Below are positions 8,757 through 16,196 of a DNA stretch of 64,000 bases, in pieces. The notes under the pieces were generated by a model. That model did not search any database and had not been told where the DNA came from. It worked only from the letters and a program-made list of their open reading frames with translations. The stretch is from Methanosarcina siciliae T4/M. GTDB taxonomy: Archaea; Halobacteriota; Methanosarcinia; Methanosarcinales; Methanosarcinaceae. Made by a program: the position numbers and the translations under genes. Within the stretch, counting starts at the first letter, position 1. Each line of letters opens with the position of its first letter. The stretch spans positions 4,030,001-4,094,000 of the forward strand of contig NZ_CP009506.1 in the NCBI RefSeq assembly GCF_000970085.1. Direction: 5' to 3'.

Positions 8757-10061
8757 ATGCCAGAATACTGGGATCCTGAAATCGAGACAATGTCCGTAGG
8801 CGACTTGAGAAAGTTGCAGGAAGAAAAATTGAAGAAACTCGTACATTACGTGTATGAGAACTCTCCTTTTTACAGAAAAAGGTTTGACGAACACGGCGTT
8901 CGCCCGGAAGACATCCGGACTCTTGAAGATGTCAGGAAATTACCTTTTACTTATAAGCAGGATCTCAGAGACACCTACCCCACGGGAATGTTTTGTGTCC
9001 CCAACTCAAAGCTTGCCCGCTTCCACGCTTCCTCGGGTACCACGGGCAAACCGACGGTAGTCGGGTACACCCACAAGGACATTAACGACTGGGCAGAATC
9101 CCTTTCCCGAGCTTTCACCTCCGTCGGGATGGGAAAGGACGATATCCTCCAGGTAAGCTACGGGTACGGACTCTTTACAGGCGGGCTCGGAGCTCACTAC
9201 GGAAGTGAAAAACTGGGAGCAACCGTACTCCCCACAAGTTCTGGAAACACCGAACGCCAGCTTGAACTCATGAAAGACCTTGGGACGACAGCCATAGCCT
9301 GCACCCCCTCTTACTTCCTATACATGATCGAAACTGCCAGGAAAGAAGGCATCAGTATCAGGGACGACACGAAATTAAAGAAAGGATTTTTCGGGGCTGA
9401 ACCCTGGTCTGAGGAGCTCAAGAAGAGAATAGAAGACGAATCCGGGATTAAAGCCTATGATATCTACGGAACCTCGGAACTCAGCGGTCCTCTCTTTACA
9501 GAATGTGATGAACAGTGCGGCATCCATATTTGGGGAGACCTGTTCCTGGTAGAGATTCTTGACCCCGAAACAGGAGAACCTATGCCTGACGGGGAAACGG
9601 GAGAACTCGTAATCACCACCCTTGCAAAAGAAGCAAATCCCCTTATCCGTTACAAAATCAAGGACCTTACCAAAAAATTATCTGAACCCTGCAAATGCGG
9701 CAGGACCCACCCGAGGATCACACGGATCAGCGGGCGCTCGGACGATATGATCATTGTGCGCGGAATAAATGTCTTCCCCGGACAGGTCGAATCGGTATTG
9801 ATGAATATCCCTGAAGTAGGGAACCACTTCATGATTATCGTGGACAGGGTAGGTCCCCTCGACTCAATGAAGGTCCAGATCGAAATGCATGAATCTGCCT
9901 TCAGTGACCGGATGTCGGACATGATGGCCCTCAAAAAGAAAGTTGCAAGCGCATTAAAGAGCGTGCTGAATCTTGCAGTAGAAGTCGAGCTTGTGGAACA
10001 CGGCTCTCTTCCGCGTTCGGAAGGGAAATCAAAGAAAGTCATCGACCACCGGAAGATCTGA
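8757..10061 (+). CDS. paaK: Phenylacetate-CoA ligase family protein (AMP-forming)
   Basis: Activates an aryl or indolyl acetate to its CoA thioester through an acyl-adenylate, in the cytosol. The P-loop SSGTTGKPT is near residue 94, YGTSELSGP near 240, and the C-terminal lid shows TRISGRSDDMIIVRG and SEGKSKKVIDHRKI with the catalytic lysine. The length of 434 residues is typical. In methanogens these enzymes are thought to salvage aryl acids for aromatic amino acid synthesis, and they are often found beside an ACT protein, as here. The true acid is unknown. Confidence 0.88.
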   Translation: MPEYWDPEIETMSVGDLRKLQEEKLKKLVHYVYENSPFYRKRFDEHGVRPEDIRTLEDVRKLPFTYKQDLRDTYPTGMFCVPNSKLARFHASSGTTGKPTVVGYTHKDINDWAESLSRAFTSVGMGKDDILQVSYGYGLFTGGLGAHYGSEKLGATVLPTSSGNTERQLELMKDLGTTAIACTPSYFLYMIETARKEGISIRDDTKLKKGFFGAEPWSEELKKRIEDESGIKAYDIYGTSELSGPLFTECDEQCGIHIWGDLFLVEILDPETGEPMPDGETGELVITTLAKEANPLIRYKIKDLTKKLSEPCKCGRTHPRITRISGRSDDMIIVRGINVFPGQVESVLMNIPEVGNHFMIIVDRVGPLDSMKVQIEMHESAFSDRMSDMMALKKKVASALKSVLNLAVEVELVEHGSLPRSEGKSKKVIDHRKI

Positions 10062-10447
10062 AGTCTTCATAGTTCGAAAGTTGAAAATTAAAACAAGAAA
10101 TTAAAAATTTAAGAAAAAGAAAAGGAATAACCCGGAAAAACTATAGAGTGCTGCTTCCACCCCGGGATTCCTGATTTATGTTCCTCTTTTAAGTCCCTCT
10201 TATAAGCCCTGACGGAATTCGGAACAAGCCTTTACGCTTGAAAAAACAATAAGCATGTAAACTTAAAATACTACACAGAAACTTATATTATACACTGAGG
10301 GAAAAATATTGAGAGAAGAAAGAAAAGGTTAAAACAAAGAACTGAAAAAGCAGGGAAGAAGAAAAAGTAAGTATCTTATTCAATTCGATATTATTTAATT
10401 CGATAAAAAGAAAAAAGGAAAGATAAGAAAATATGGGATAAAAGAAC
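10062..10447. other. Gap between paaK and the ACT-domain gene
   Basis: About 385 bases, purine-rich towards the end. A TATA-like ACTTATATTATAC at about 10279-10291 may start the ACT gene. No other gene seen. Confidence 0.35.
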
Positions 10448-10897
10448 ATGGGTGCTGGAATGGAAAACAAAGTTATAAAACAAATTTCCCTTTTTGCGGA
10501 AAATAAACCTGGCAGACTTGCAAGCGTGGCAAATAAATTGAAAAGTGCCGGCATAAATATCAGGGCGTTTACCATTGCCGAGTCAGGAGACTTCGGAATC
10601 ATACGAATGGTTGTGGACAGGTCAGACTATGCGCACAGTGTGCTCCACGAGGCCGGGTTCACAGTTTCAGAAACCAGTGTTCTGGGAATTGAGATGCAAG
10701 ATGTACCAGGCAGCATGTCCCGAATTGCAGAAATTTTCGGAGCAGCGAATATCAACCTTGATTATGCCTATGCTTTTGTCACCCGGGACCAGAAAGCCCT
10801 TCTCATTGTCCGGGTAAACGAAATTGATAGAGCGATAAAAACACTGGAAGAAAACAACATAAAACTAATCGGTATGAAGGAACTTGAAAAGATCTGA
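10448..10897 (+). CDS. Tandem ACT-domain protein
   Basis: A small regulatory protein of 149 residues with two ACT domains: the first at about 9-70 (ISLFAENKPGRLASVANKL, then SAGINIRAFTIAE) and the second at about 76-145 (LGIEMQDVPGSMSRIAEIF, ANINLDYAYAF). ACT domains bind amino acids or similar ligands. Homologs are frequently encoded next to phenylacetate-CoA ligase, so sensing an aromatic compound is plausible but not shown. The start may be ATG 10448 or ATG 10460. Confidence 0.85.
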   Translation: MGAGMENKVIKQISLFAENKPGRLASVANKLKSAGINIRAFTIAESGDFGIIRMVVDRSDYAHSVLHEAGFTVSETSVLGIEMQDVPGSMSRIAEIFGAANINLDYAYAFVTRDQKALLIVRVNEIDRAIKTLEENNIKLIGMKELEKI

Positions 10898-10909
10898 TTT
10901 TGATTGAGC

Positions 10910-10923
10910 CCCGATTTTTCGGG
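10910..10923 (+). terminator. Short hairpin after the ACT gene
   Basis: CCCGA and TCGGG pair around a TTTT loop, 12 bases after the stop codon. There is no long T-run after it, so terminator function is uncertain. Confidence 0.35.
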
Positions 10924-11160
10924 AAGGCAGCTCCAACAAGGAAAACAGAAAATAGTCCAGAACCAGTCATTTTATGTGTCTGAGCAATCTGGAAACTCTC
11001 TTTTTATAGGCTTTTGCCTGAATGGCAATCGTTTTACATAAAATTTTACAGCCAGGAGAAATAGCTAGCCTGAAGCATTCGCTGGGGTTATTAGTCTCTC
11101 CACAGAGTAAATCGATACACATTATAAATATAAAAAGGACAAACAGAAAAGGAATTTTCT

Positions 11161-11215
11161 GAGAAAAAAGAAGAAGAGAAAAAAAGAAGAAAAGAAAAAA
11201 GAAGAAAAGAAAAAA
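11161..11215 (+). repeat. 55-base pure purine tract
   Basis: Only A and G for 55 bases, built from GAAGAAAAGAAAAAA-like units. It lies about 55 bases upstream of the DUF2103 gene in an otherwise gene-free stretch (10924-11270). Confidence 0.6.
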
Positions 11216-11270
11216 CAATCTGTTTATTGACGTAAACAAGAATAGGGCTGGAAAAAGCAAGGTCAGCGGT

Positions 11271-11633
11271 TTGACTAAAATGACAGAGAATAAAGATAGC
11301 TTACAGGAAAACGCTCAGAACCCTTCAAAGAACAAACTTGGCGGAACCCATACTACCGTTATTGGAGGGCGAGCTGGAAAAAAACTTATAAAACTTGTAA
11401 GTCAGCATCCGGAAATAAAAAAAGTAATCCCATCCGTTATTTCCGTAAAAGGTTTTGCAGGCGGAAAGCTTGCCGGAAAAGTCCTGCGAGCTGACGCAAG
11501 GGGGAACCTGAGGCTGCTACTCTCTGAAGGCAGAAGTTTTCAGGAAATAAGGCTGGTGACTACGATCGGTACAGCTGAGGAGGGGGACAGAATCATGAAC
11601 GAATTAAACGAGATATTAAAAAATGCCCTCTGA
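11271..11633 (+). CDS. DUF2103-like predicted metal-binding protein
   Basis: A 120-residue protein matching, from memory, the DUF2103 / COG4031 group of archaeal proteins of unknown function. Conserved-looking segments are LGGTHTTVIGGRAGKKLIKLV, KVIPSVISVKG and LRLLLSEGRSFQEIRLVTT. It has no signal peptide or membrane segment. The start could be TTG 11271 (AAGGT about 7 bases upstream) or ATG 11280. It is 23 bases ahead of the methanogenesis marker 12 gene, which has its own strong ribosome site, so the two are likely one operon. Confidence 0.65.
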   Translation: MTKMTENKDSLQENAQNPSKNKLGGTHTTVIGGRAGKKLIKLVSQHPEIKKVIPSVISVKGFAGGKLAGKVLRADARGNLRLLLSEGRSFQEIRLVTTIGTAEEGDRIMNELNEILKNAL

Positions 11634-11656
11634 GGCGTTAAAGGAGAGGTTACTGT

Positions 11657-12634
11657 TTGATATTCATAGGGGTTGACCACGGGACAACTGCAATGCGTTT
11701 TGCACTTATTGAGGATGAAAAAATCCTGACCTTTGAACTCGGAAGGGCTGAAGCGGCTGCAATGTCAGAAAAAGAAATTCTGGAAGCCATTGAAAGGGAG
11801 TTTGAGGTCAAGCTTGGAGACATCGACCTGATTGCTTTGACCTACTCCATGGGAGACGGCTTTTCTGCAATAAGAGATATAAGAAAACTTGAAGGCAGGG
11901 GACTCCAGAGCATAGAAGGTGCAGGAAAAAAGACGGGAGGAGGCACAAGGGTATTTGATGCAATCCGGAACTCCGGAATTCCGGCAATAGCAATTCCCGG
12001 CCTTCACGCAGGGAGTAAAGTGGACCCGAGAATGAAGGTTTTTTCCCATCTCACAAGCCCTGAAAAGATGGGGATTGCATACCACATCCTATGTTTAGGC
12101 TATGAAGACTTCGTAGTTTCCGATATCAGTTCTAATACCGTAACCCTGGCAGTTGCTGCAGGAAAGGTAATTGGGGCAATTGACGCCTGTATCTTTGCTC
12201 CGGGAGTTCACCACGGGCCCCTTGACCTGCAGGCAATCCGGGACATTGACGACGGGCTCCAGACCGCAAACCAGGCTTTTATAGAAGCAGGGACCCTGAA
12301 GATGACTCCTTATAAAGACAGGGAAGAACTGCTCAATGCAGCCGGGAAAGGAGAAAAGCCGGCCCTGATAGCCCTTGATACGATAGCCCTTTTTGCAGCT
12401 ATGGAAATTGCTTCCATGCAGCTTCTCATGAAAGACTATGGAACTACCGGCACGGTCTTTATCGCAGGTTCGGTCGGAGAAGTAGAGTACGTGCAGAAAA
12501 AAATCTGCACTCACCTGGATCAGGAGTGCCCGAACCTCGGGAAGTGGCACGCTGCAATCGGCTGTGCTGAGATAGCAAGAGACGTTTCTGCCGGAAAAAA
12601 GCAGATTCTTGGAGTAGACGTCGATTATCCGTAA
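11657..12634 (+). CDS. Methanogenesis marker protein 12 (UPF0285)
   Basis: A member of the sugar kinase/acetate-butyrate kinase (ASKHA) superfold restricted to methanogens; the function is unknown. The N-terminal phosphate-binding strand is IFIGVDHGTTAMRFALI; a second block, FVVSDISSNTVTLAVAAG, follows at about 155, and VFIAGSVGEVEYV near 268 is the adenosine-motif position. The 325 residues match the family. Translation starts at TTG 11657 with GGAGAGG (11643-11649) as ribosome site. Confidence 0.85.
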   Translation: MIFIGVDHGTTAMRFALIEDEKILTFELGRAEAAAMSEKEILEAIEREFEVKLGDIDLIALTYSMGDGFSAIRDIRKLEGRGLQSIEGAGKKTGGGTRVFDAIRNSGIPAIAIPGLHAGSKVDPRMKVFSHLTSPEKMGIAYHILCLGYEDFVVSDISSNTVTLAVAAGKVIGAIDACIFAPGVHHGPLDLQAIRDIDDGLQTANQAFIEAGTLKMTPYKDREELLNAAGKGEKPALIALDTIALFAAMEIASMQLLMKDYGTTGTVFIAGSVGEVEYVQKKICTHLDQECPNLGKWHAAIGCAEIARDVSAGKKQILGVDVDYP

Positions 12635-12667
12635 AGGGTGTAGAAAAACGATCTTTAAAGAGAGAAA

Positions 12668-13255
12668 TCAGGTCTTTTCCACAGATTTTTCGTATTCGTC
12701 TTCCGGATATTCCTCAAACTCCGAGACGTCAATTTTTTCCTCCTCGACCTCGTCATCATAACCGCTCATGTGGTTTTTGTCCATGAGAATGACATAATCC
12801 GCAGAGTTCTTGAGTGCGGTGGAAAAGCCAGGCTCAACCCCGAAGATAATGGTCTCTTTCCCATGTTCGTTTGCTTTATTCAGGAGCGGCTTGAAATCCG
12901 CATCTCGGGTCACGATTGCAAGGGTATCTATATTGGGGTTGTAGACCAGTTCCATGCCCTCCACTGCGAGGCGCACGTCAACATCACTGGAACAGATGAT
13001 GGGCTCAAGGCCATGGTTTTCAATAGCCTCGACAAGCTTGTCAGAAGCATATTGGTTCAGGAAAACGCGTCCGATCTTGATATTCCCGTAGTCCTTCAGG
13101 ACGTCCCTTATCTCCTCGAGATTTACGTCAAACTCTTTTCTGAGGATATTCGGTCCATCCACCAGAAGTCCTATTTTCCTCCTGCCGACTTCTTTCTTGG
13201 TGCGGAGGTATCTAGAAATGGAATCAAGTCCGCTTTTTACAGGCTTCATTATCAA
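12668..13255 (-). CDS. NYN-domain protein (LabA/DUF88-like, TIGR00288 type)
   Basis: The 195 residues carry a PIN-like NYN nuclease fold: IGLLVDGPNILRKE (first acidic site), then VDVRLAVEGMELVYN and TLAIVTRDADFKPLLNKA (second acidic cluster). NYN proteins are predicted or proven metal-dependent RNases; the RNA target is unknown. The last 35 residues are very acidic. It is convergent with the marker 12 gene, with only 33 bases between stop codons, and is probably monocistronic. Confidence 0.8.
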   Translation of the reverse strand: MIMKPVKSGLDSISRYLRTKKEVGRRKIGLLVDGPNILRKEFDVNLEEIRDVLKDYGNIKIGRVFLNQYASDKLVEAIENHGLEPIICSSDVDVRLAVEGMELVYNPNIDTLAIVTRDADFKPLLNKANEHGKETIIFGVEPGFSTALKNSADYVILMDKNHMSGYDDEVEEEKIDVSEFEEYPEDEYEKSVEKT

Positions 13256-13686
13256 TGTCCTCTATGATCCTTACAGTTTTTTTACTCTACCTGCATCTTT
13301 TTATTTTTATTGCCCGATCCTCGGGGAGAATTTATCTTTGAGGGCAGTAGAGTTTCAGCAGCCCTTTCTCCCTCCATCGATCGGTACTGAGATTTTGCTT
13401 TAACTTTCGTAGTTCTGGTGTTCATAGCCATAAATATACAGCCAGGTTTTTAAGGTCTAAAGTCTGATGCCCGGCAGTTCGGGTAATAATCTGATAATAT
13501 CTAAATATTTGCTTTTCTGTAGTAAAACATTTGCATACTTTGACAATAAAAGGTTCAAATTCTGCTTTTCCGAGAGACTTGATTGAAAATCTGATATGTT
13601 CGGGAAAAGGGAAGTCACGAAATATGAATTAAAACCTTTCAAAATTAAGTGATTTAACTATAAAACCCGATATATATTTTATAGAA
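13256..13686. other. Gene-free stretch between two leftward genes
   Basis: About 430 bases. T-rich sequence near 13270-13320 probably belongs to the NYN promoter side. I see no RNA gene and no strong repeat. Confidence 0.3.
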
Positions 13687-14118
13687 TTATAATTTATCGG
13701 AAAAAAGGCCTTTCCGAACTTCTCGAATGATGGAAGGAGATACCTGAAGTTCAAAGAAATTTTCATTTTTCCGTCCCTTCTTCTGCCTGCTATACTGGAT
13801 TTCTCCTGACTGCCGGAGAAAAGCTTCATAGACTCCCATAAACTGTTCGAACTCCGGCTCCGTAAGCTCCACTAAACCTTCTCTCCCCGCAAACCAGTCA
13901 TAGACCTGCAGAAGAACAATTTCCCTTAACCTTTTCAAGCCTTCCTCTTCAGACTCTTCGGGAACTTTTTCAAAATAGAGAGTGTTTTTCTGCTTGTGAG
14001 ACCAGGCTGCAAAGACCCGCCTGAAATTTAAAATCTGGATCGGGACTTTTTCCCCGGGGGAGGGACGTAGATAATAGTACCTGTCCTGAGAAAAAATCTC
14101 TCCTTCCAGCCTCACCAC
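13687..14118 (-). CDS. Hypothetical protein co-transcribed with rhomboid
   Basis: I do not recognise this 143-residue soluble protein. It opens with MVRLEGEIFSQDRYYYLRPS and has an acidic centre (EKVPEESEEEGLKRLREIV) and a basic tail (SRQKKGRKNENFFE). No signal peptide, cysteine pair or membrane segment is visible. Its start overlaps the end of the rhomboid gene by 7 bases, so the two are very probably translated from one message. Confidence 0.7.
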   Translation of the reverse strand: MVRLEGEIFSQDRYYYLRPSPGEKVPIQILNFRRVFAAWSHKQKNTLYFEKVPEESEEEGLKRLREIVLLQVYDWFAGREGLVELTEPEFEQFMGVYEAFLRQSGEIQYSRQKKGRKNENFFELQVSPSIIREVRKGLFSDKL

Positions 14119-14783
14119 CTGCCGTCATACCTCGATCTCATATATTTTTCATGGATTTTTTTCATGCGGAAACCCATGTAGAGCCCTACGAAGAGCCCGC
14201 TCAGGTGAGCGGTATGGGCTATCATGTCCGACGAATTAACCATCAGAAAATCAAAGACAGCAAACAGCAACAGGGCGTGTTTTAAACGCATGGGGACAAA
14301 ATAAACATACACCTGTATGTTCGGCTCAAGGACGGTAAGGGCAGCAAAAACCCCGTAAACCGCCCCGCTCGCTCCAACCACAGACTTGTTGGGATAGATA
14401 TTGAAAATGGGTTGGCTTAAGAAGGCATATCCTATTGCGGATAGAACTCCTGCGGTAAAAAAGATCCCCAAGAGCTGTTTATTTCCCACCCTTCTCTCAA
14501 GGGCAGTCCCGAAGAAGTACAGGACAAGCATATTGAAAAAAAGGTGCAATAATCCGATGTGCAGGAAAATGTATGTAACAAGCGTCCACGGTCTTGCCAT
14601 AAGATAATGAGGGTCAAACTGAAAAGCACTGATATAGAGAGGACCTATTCCCGGAACCAGTTCCAAAAAGAAAGAAATTACGCACAGGAAAATAATTGCT
14701 ATCGATGGGCTTGTAGAAACCGAACTTTTGATTCTGCCGGTCATTCCGCCTCGAGACTCGTATGGGATATTACTGTCAAACAT
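14112..14783 (-). CDS. Rhomboid-family intramembrane serine protease
   Basis: Cleaves membrane proteins within the bilayer. The 223 residues contain about six membrane helices. Catalytic serine is in VVGASGAVYGV (Ser139), the histidine partner in AHTAHLSGL (His193), and the oxyanion-hole side HLLFFN-like segment is LLHLFFNML (His80, Asn84). The W-R motif of loop 1 appears as RPWTLVTYIF. The substrate is unknown. It is the first gene of a two-gene leftward operon. Confidence 0.9.
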   Translation of the reverse strand: MFDSNIPYESRGGMTGRIKSSVSTSPSIAIIFLCVISFFLELVPGIGPLYISAFQFDPHYLMARPWTLVTYIFLHIGLLHLFFNMLVLYFFGTALERRVGNKQLLGIFFTAGVLSAIGYAFLSQPIFNIYPNKSVVGASGAVYGVFAALTVLEPNIQVYVYFVPMRLKHALLLFAVFDFLMVNSSDMIAHTAHLSGLFVGLYMGFRMKKIHEKYMRSRYDGRW

Positions 14784-15797
14784 GTTCCAATTACTCTCTA
14801 TTTTAATCCAGTATAAAATTTTTGAATAAAATCACCTGAATAGTAAGGCAAGTTATAAGAGATTACTCAGAATGTCTCAAAATGAATAAGGGGATAATAT
14901 TAAGCGCAAGATGCTGTCCAAACACAAGAAACTTGTCCAAACATAAGCTAAGGAACAAACAGCAGGCACGCAAATTAATGCATAAGACGATTCATGTCAT
15001 GAGAAATCCTGGCATAATAAAAGCTAACCTATTAATAGATCCAGAAGCTCATCCCATTAATTGTGAAGTTCATATATCCAGAAGCATTCTTTTTAAATTT
15101 TAGATAGAATAATTCAAATCAGCAAAGTGATCAAATGCAACGTTCAGCAAATCAGATTGATTTAAACTTCCAACTCCGGAAACAGGTTATCCTGAATCTC
15201 CAACCTGTTCAATACAACATAATTCCACGATATTATATAAGTAGATTCTAGATATTAATAGTACCGGGGTTCAGGAGCAAGACAAAAATTCTTTTTTAAA
15301 TTGGAATGACTATTATTTAATTTAAAGAATTTATGAATTAATATTCAAGTAAGAAAATCATATTTGCTTCATTCCCGAAAAAAATCATGAAAACGGTTTA
15401 CAGCGTTTGCTATACAAATTGAGCTTGAGAACGTACCGATATAAATAGGTTTTGATATATTCATAAGGGAGAGAAGTATAATAGATTAAAAAATAATAAT
15501 ATAAGATATAATAAAAGATAATATGGGAGAATTGGAATTTTATTTGTGCCAGATTTGGGCTTTGAGTAAGAATATTTTACACTATTGATTGTTATTAATA
15601 CGAAAAAAATGAACAATTAATAACAAAAATAAAAATCGACGAAAAAAGATATAGAAGCTAAAGAAGGCCCAATCAAAAAAACGGTAGCATGAAGCCTTGA
15701 GACTATTTTTCACAGAATTTATCTTCGAGATTTTTTTTACGAATAGTGTGCCTCTACATTCCATTTTACCCATCACGAAATAGGGTATTACAAATTA
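14784..15797. other. 1-kb AT-rich region without recognisable genes
   Basis: Short frames occur on both strands, but none has a ribosome site, family motif or plausible composition. Between 15470 and 15530 the sequence is almost pure A/T with ATAATA-type repeats. It must contain the rhomboid promoter near 14790-14830. I see no tRNA or convincing ncRNA. Confidence 0.4.
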
Positions 15798-15803
15798 GAA
15801 AAT

Positions 15804-15812
15804 GTTATATAG
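15804..15812 (+). promoter_or_regulatory. Candidate cdh operon TATA box
   Basis: GTTATATAG preceded by the A-rich AGAAAAT. With usual archaeal spacing, transcription would begin near 15833, leaving a leader of about 365 bases before cdhA. From memory, a 5' leader of about 371 bases regulates cdh expression in Methanosarcina thermophila, which fits this placement. Confidence 0.5.
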
Positions 15813-15832
15813 ATTTGGTACATTTAGACTTT

Positions 15833-16196
15833 TAATTAGTGTTTATTATCCATCGGTAGCGACCTCTGCTCAACATTAAGGTCTCAATCGTTGGTAAAAA
15901 CGGTTTTTTTGAGAAATTGGGCGAAAAAAAGAGTTCTAAAGATATATTGAGCCCTAAAAACGATTTTTGGAATGGAACATTCCATATAAAAACGGCTTTA
16001 TTTGAAAAAGTATTGGTATAGCGTTTGATGTTCAAATCAAGAGCTAAAAACGTTTTGCCAGAAAACGTCATTTAAACGGTTGTGACTTTAAGGCGGACGG
16101 CAAAGTATATAATGTATAATCATGAAGAATATGCCGCATAAATAGCAACCGCCATGACGAAGTCGACTTTAAACAAATTTAGGAGGTAAAGCTCAA
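15833..16196 (+). promoter_or_regulatory. Long cdh leader with a repeated TAAAAACG motif
   Basis: TAAAAACG followed by T-rich sequence occurs at 15895, 15955, 15987 and 16045. An inverted repeat ATGGAA/TTCCAT lies at about 15972-15985. No coding frame is convincing. A strong ribosome site (AGGAGG, about 16181-16186) precedes the cdhA ATG. The leader may act post-initiation, as reported for cdh of relatives. Confidence 0.55.

Noticed and set aside
14882..15103. 73-codon plus-strand frame in the gap before cdh.
   Set aside because: No ribosome site, no family motif, and AT-driven composition; likely chance.
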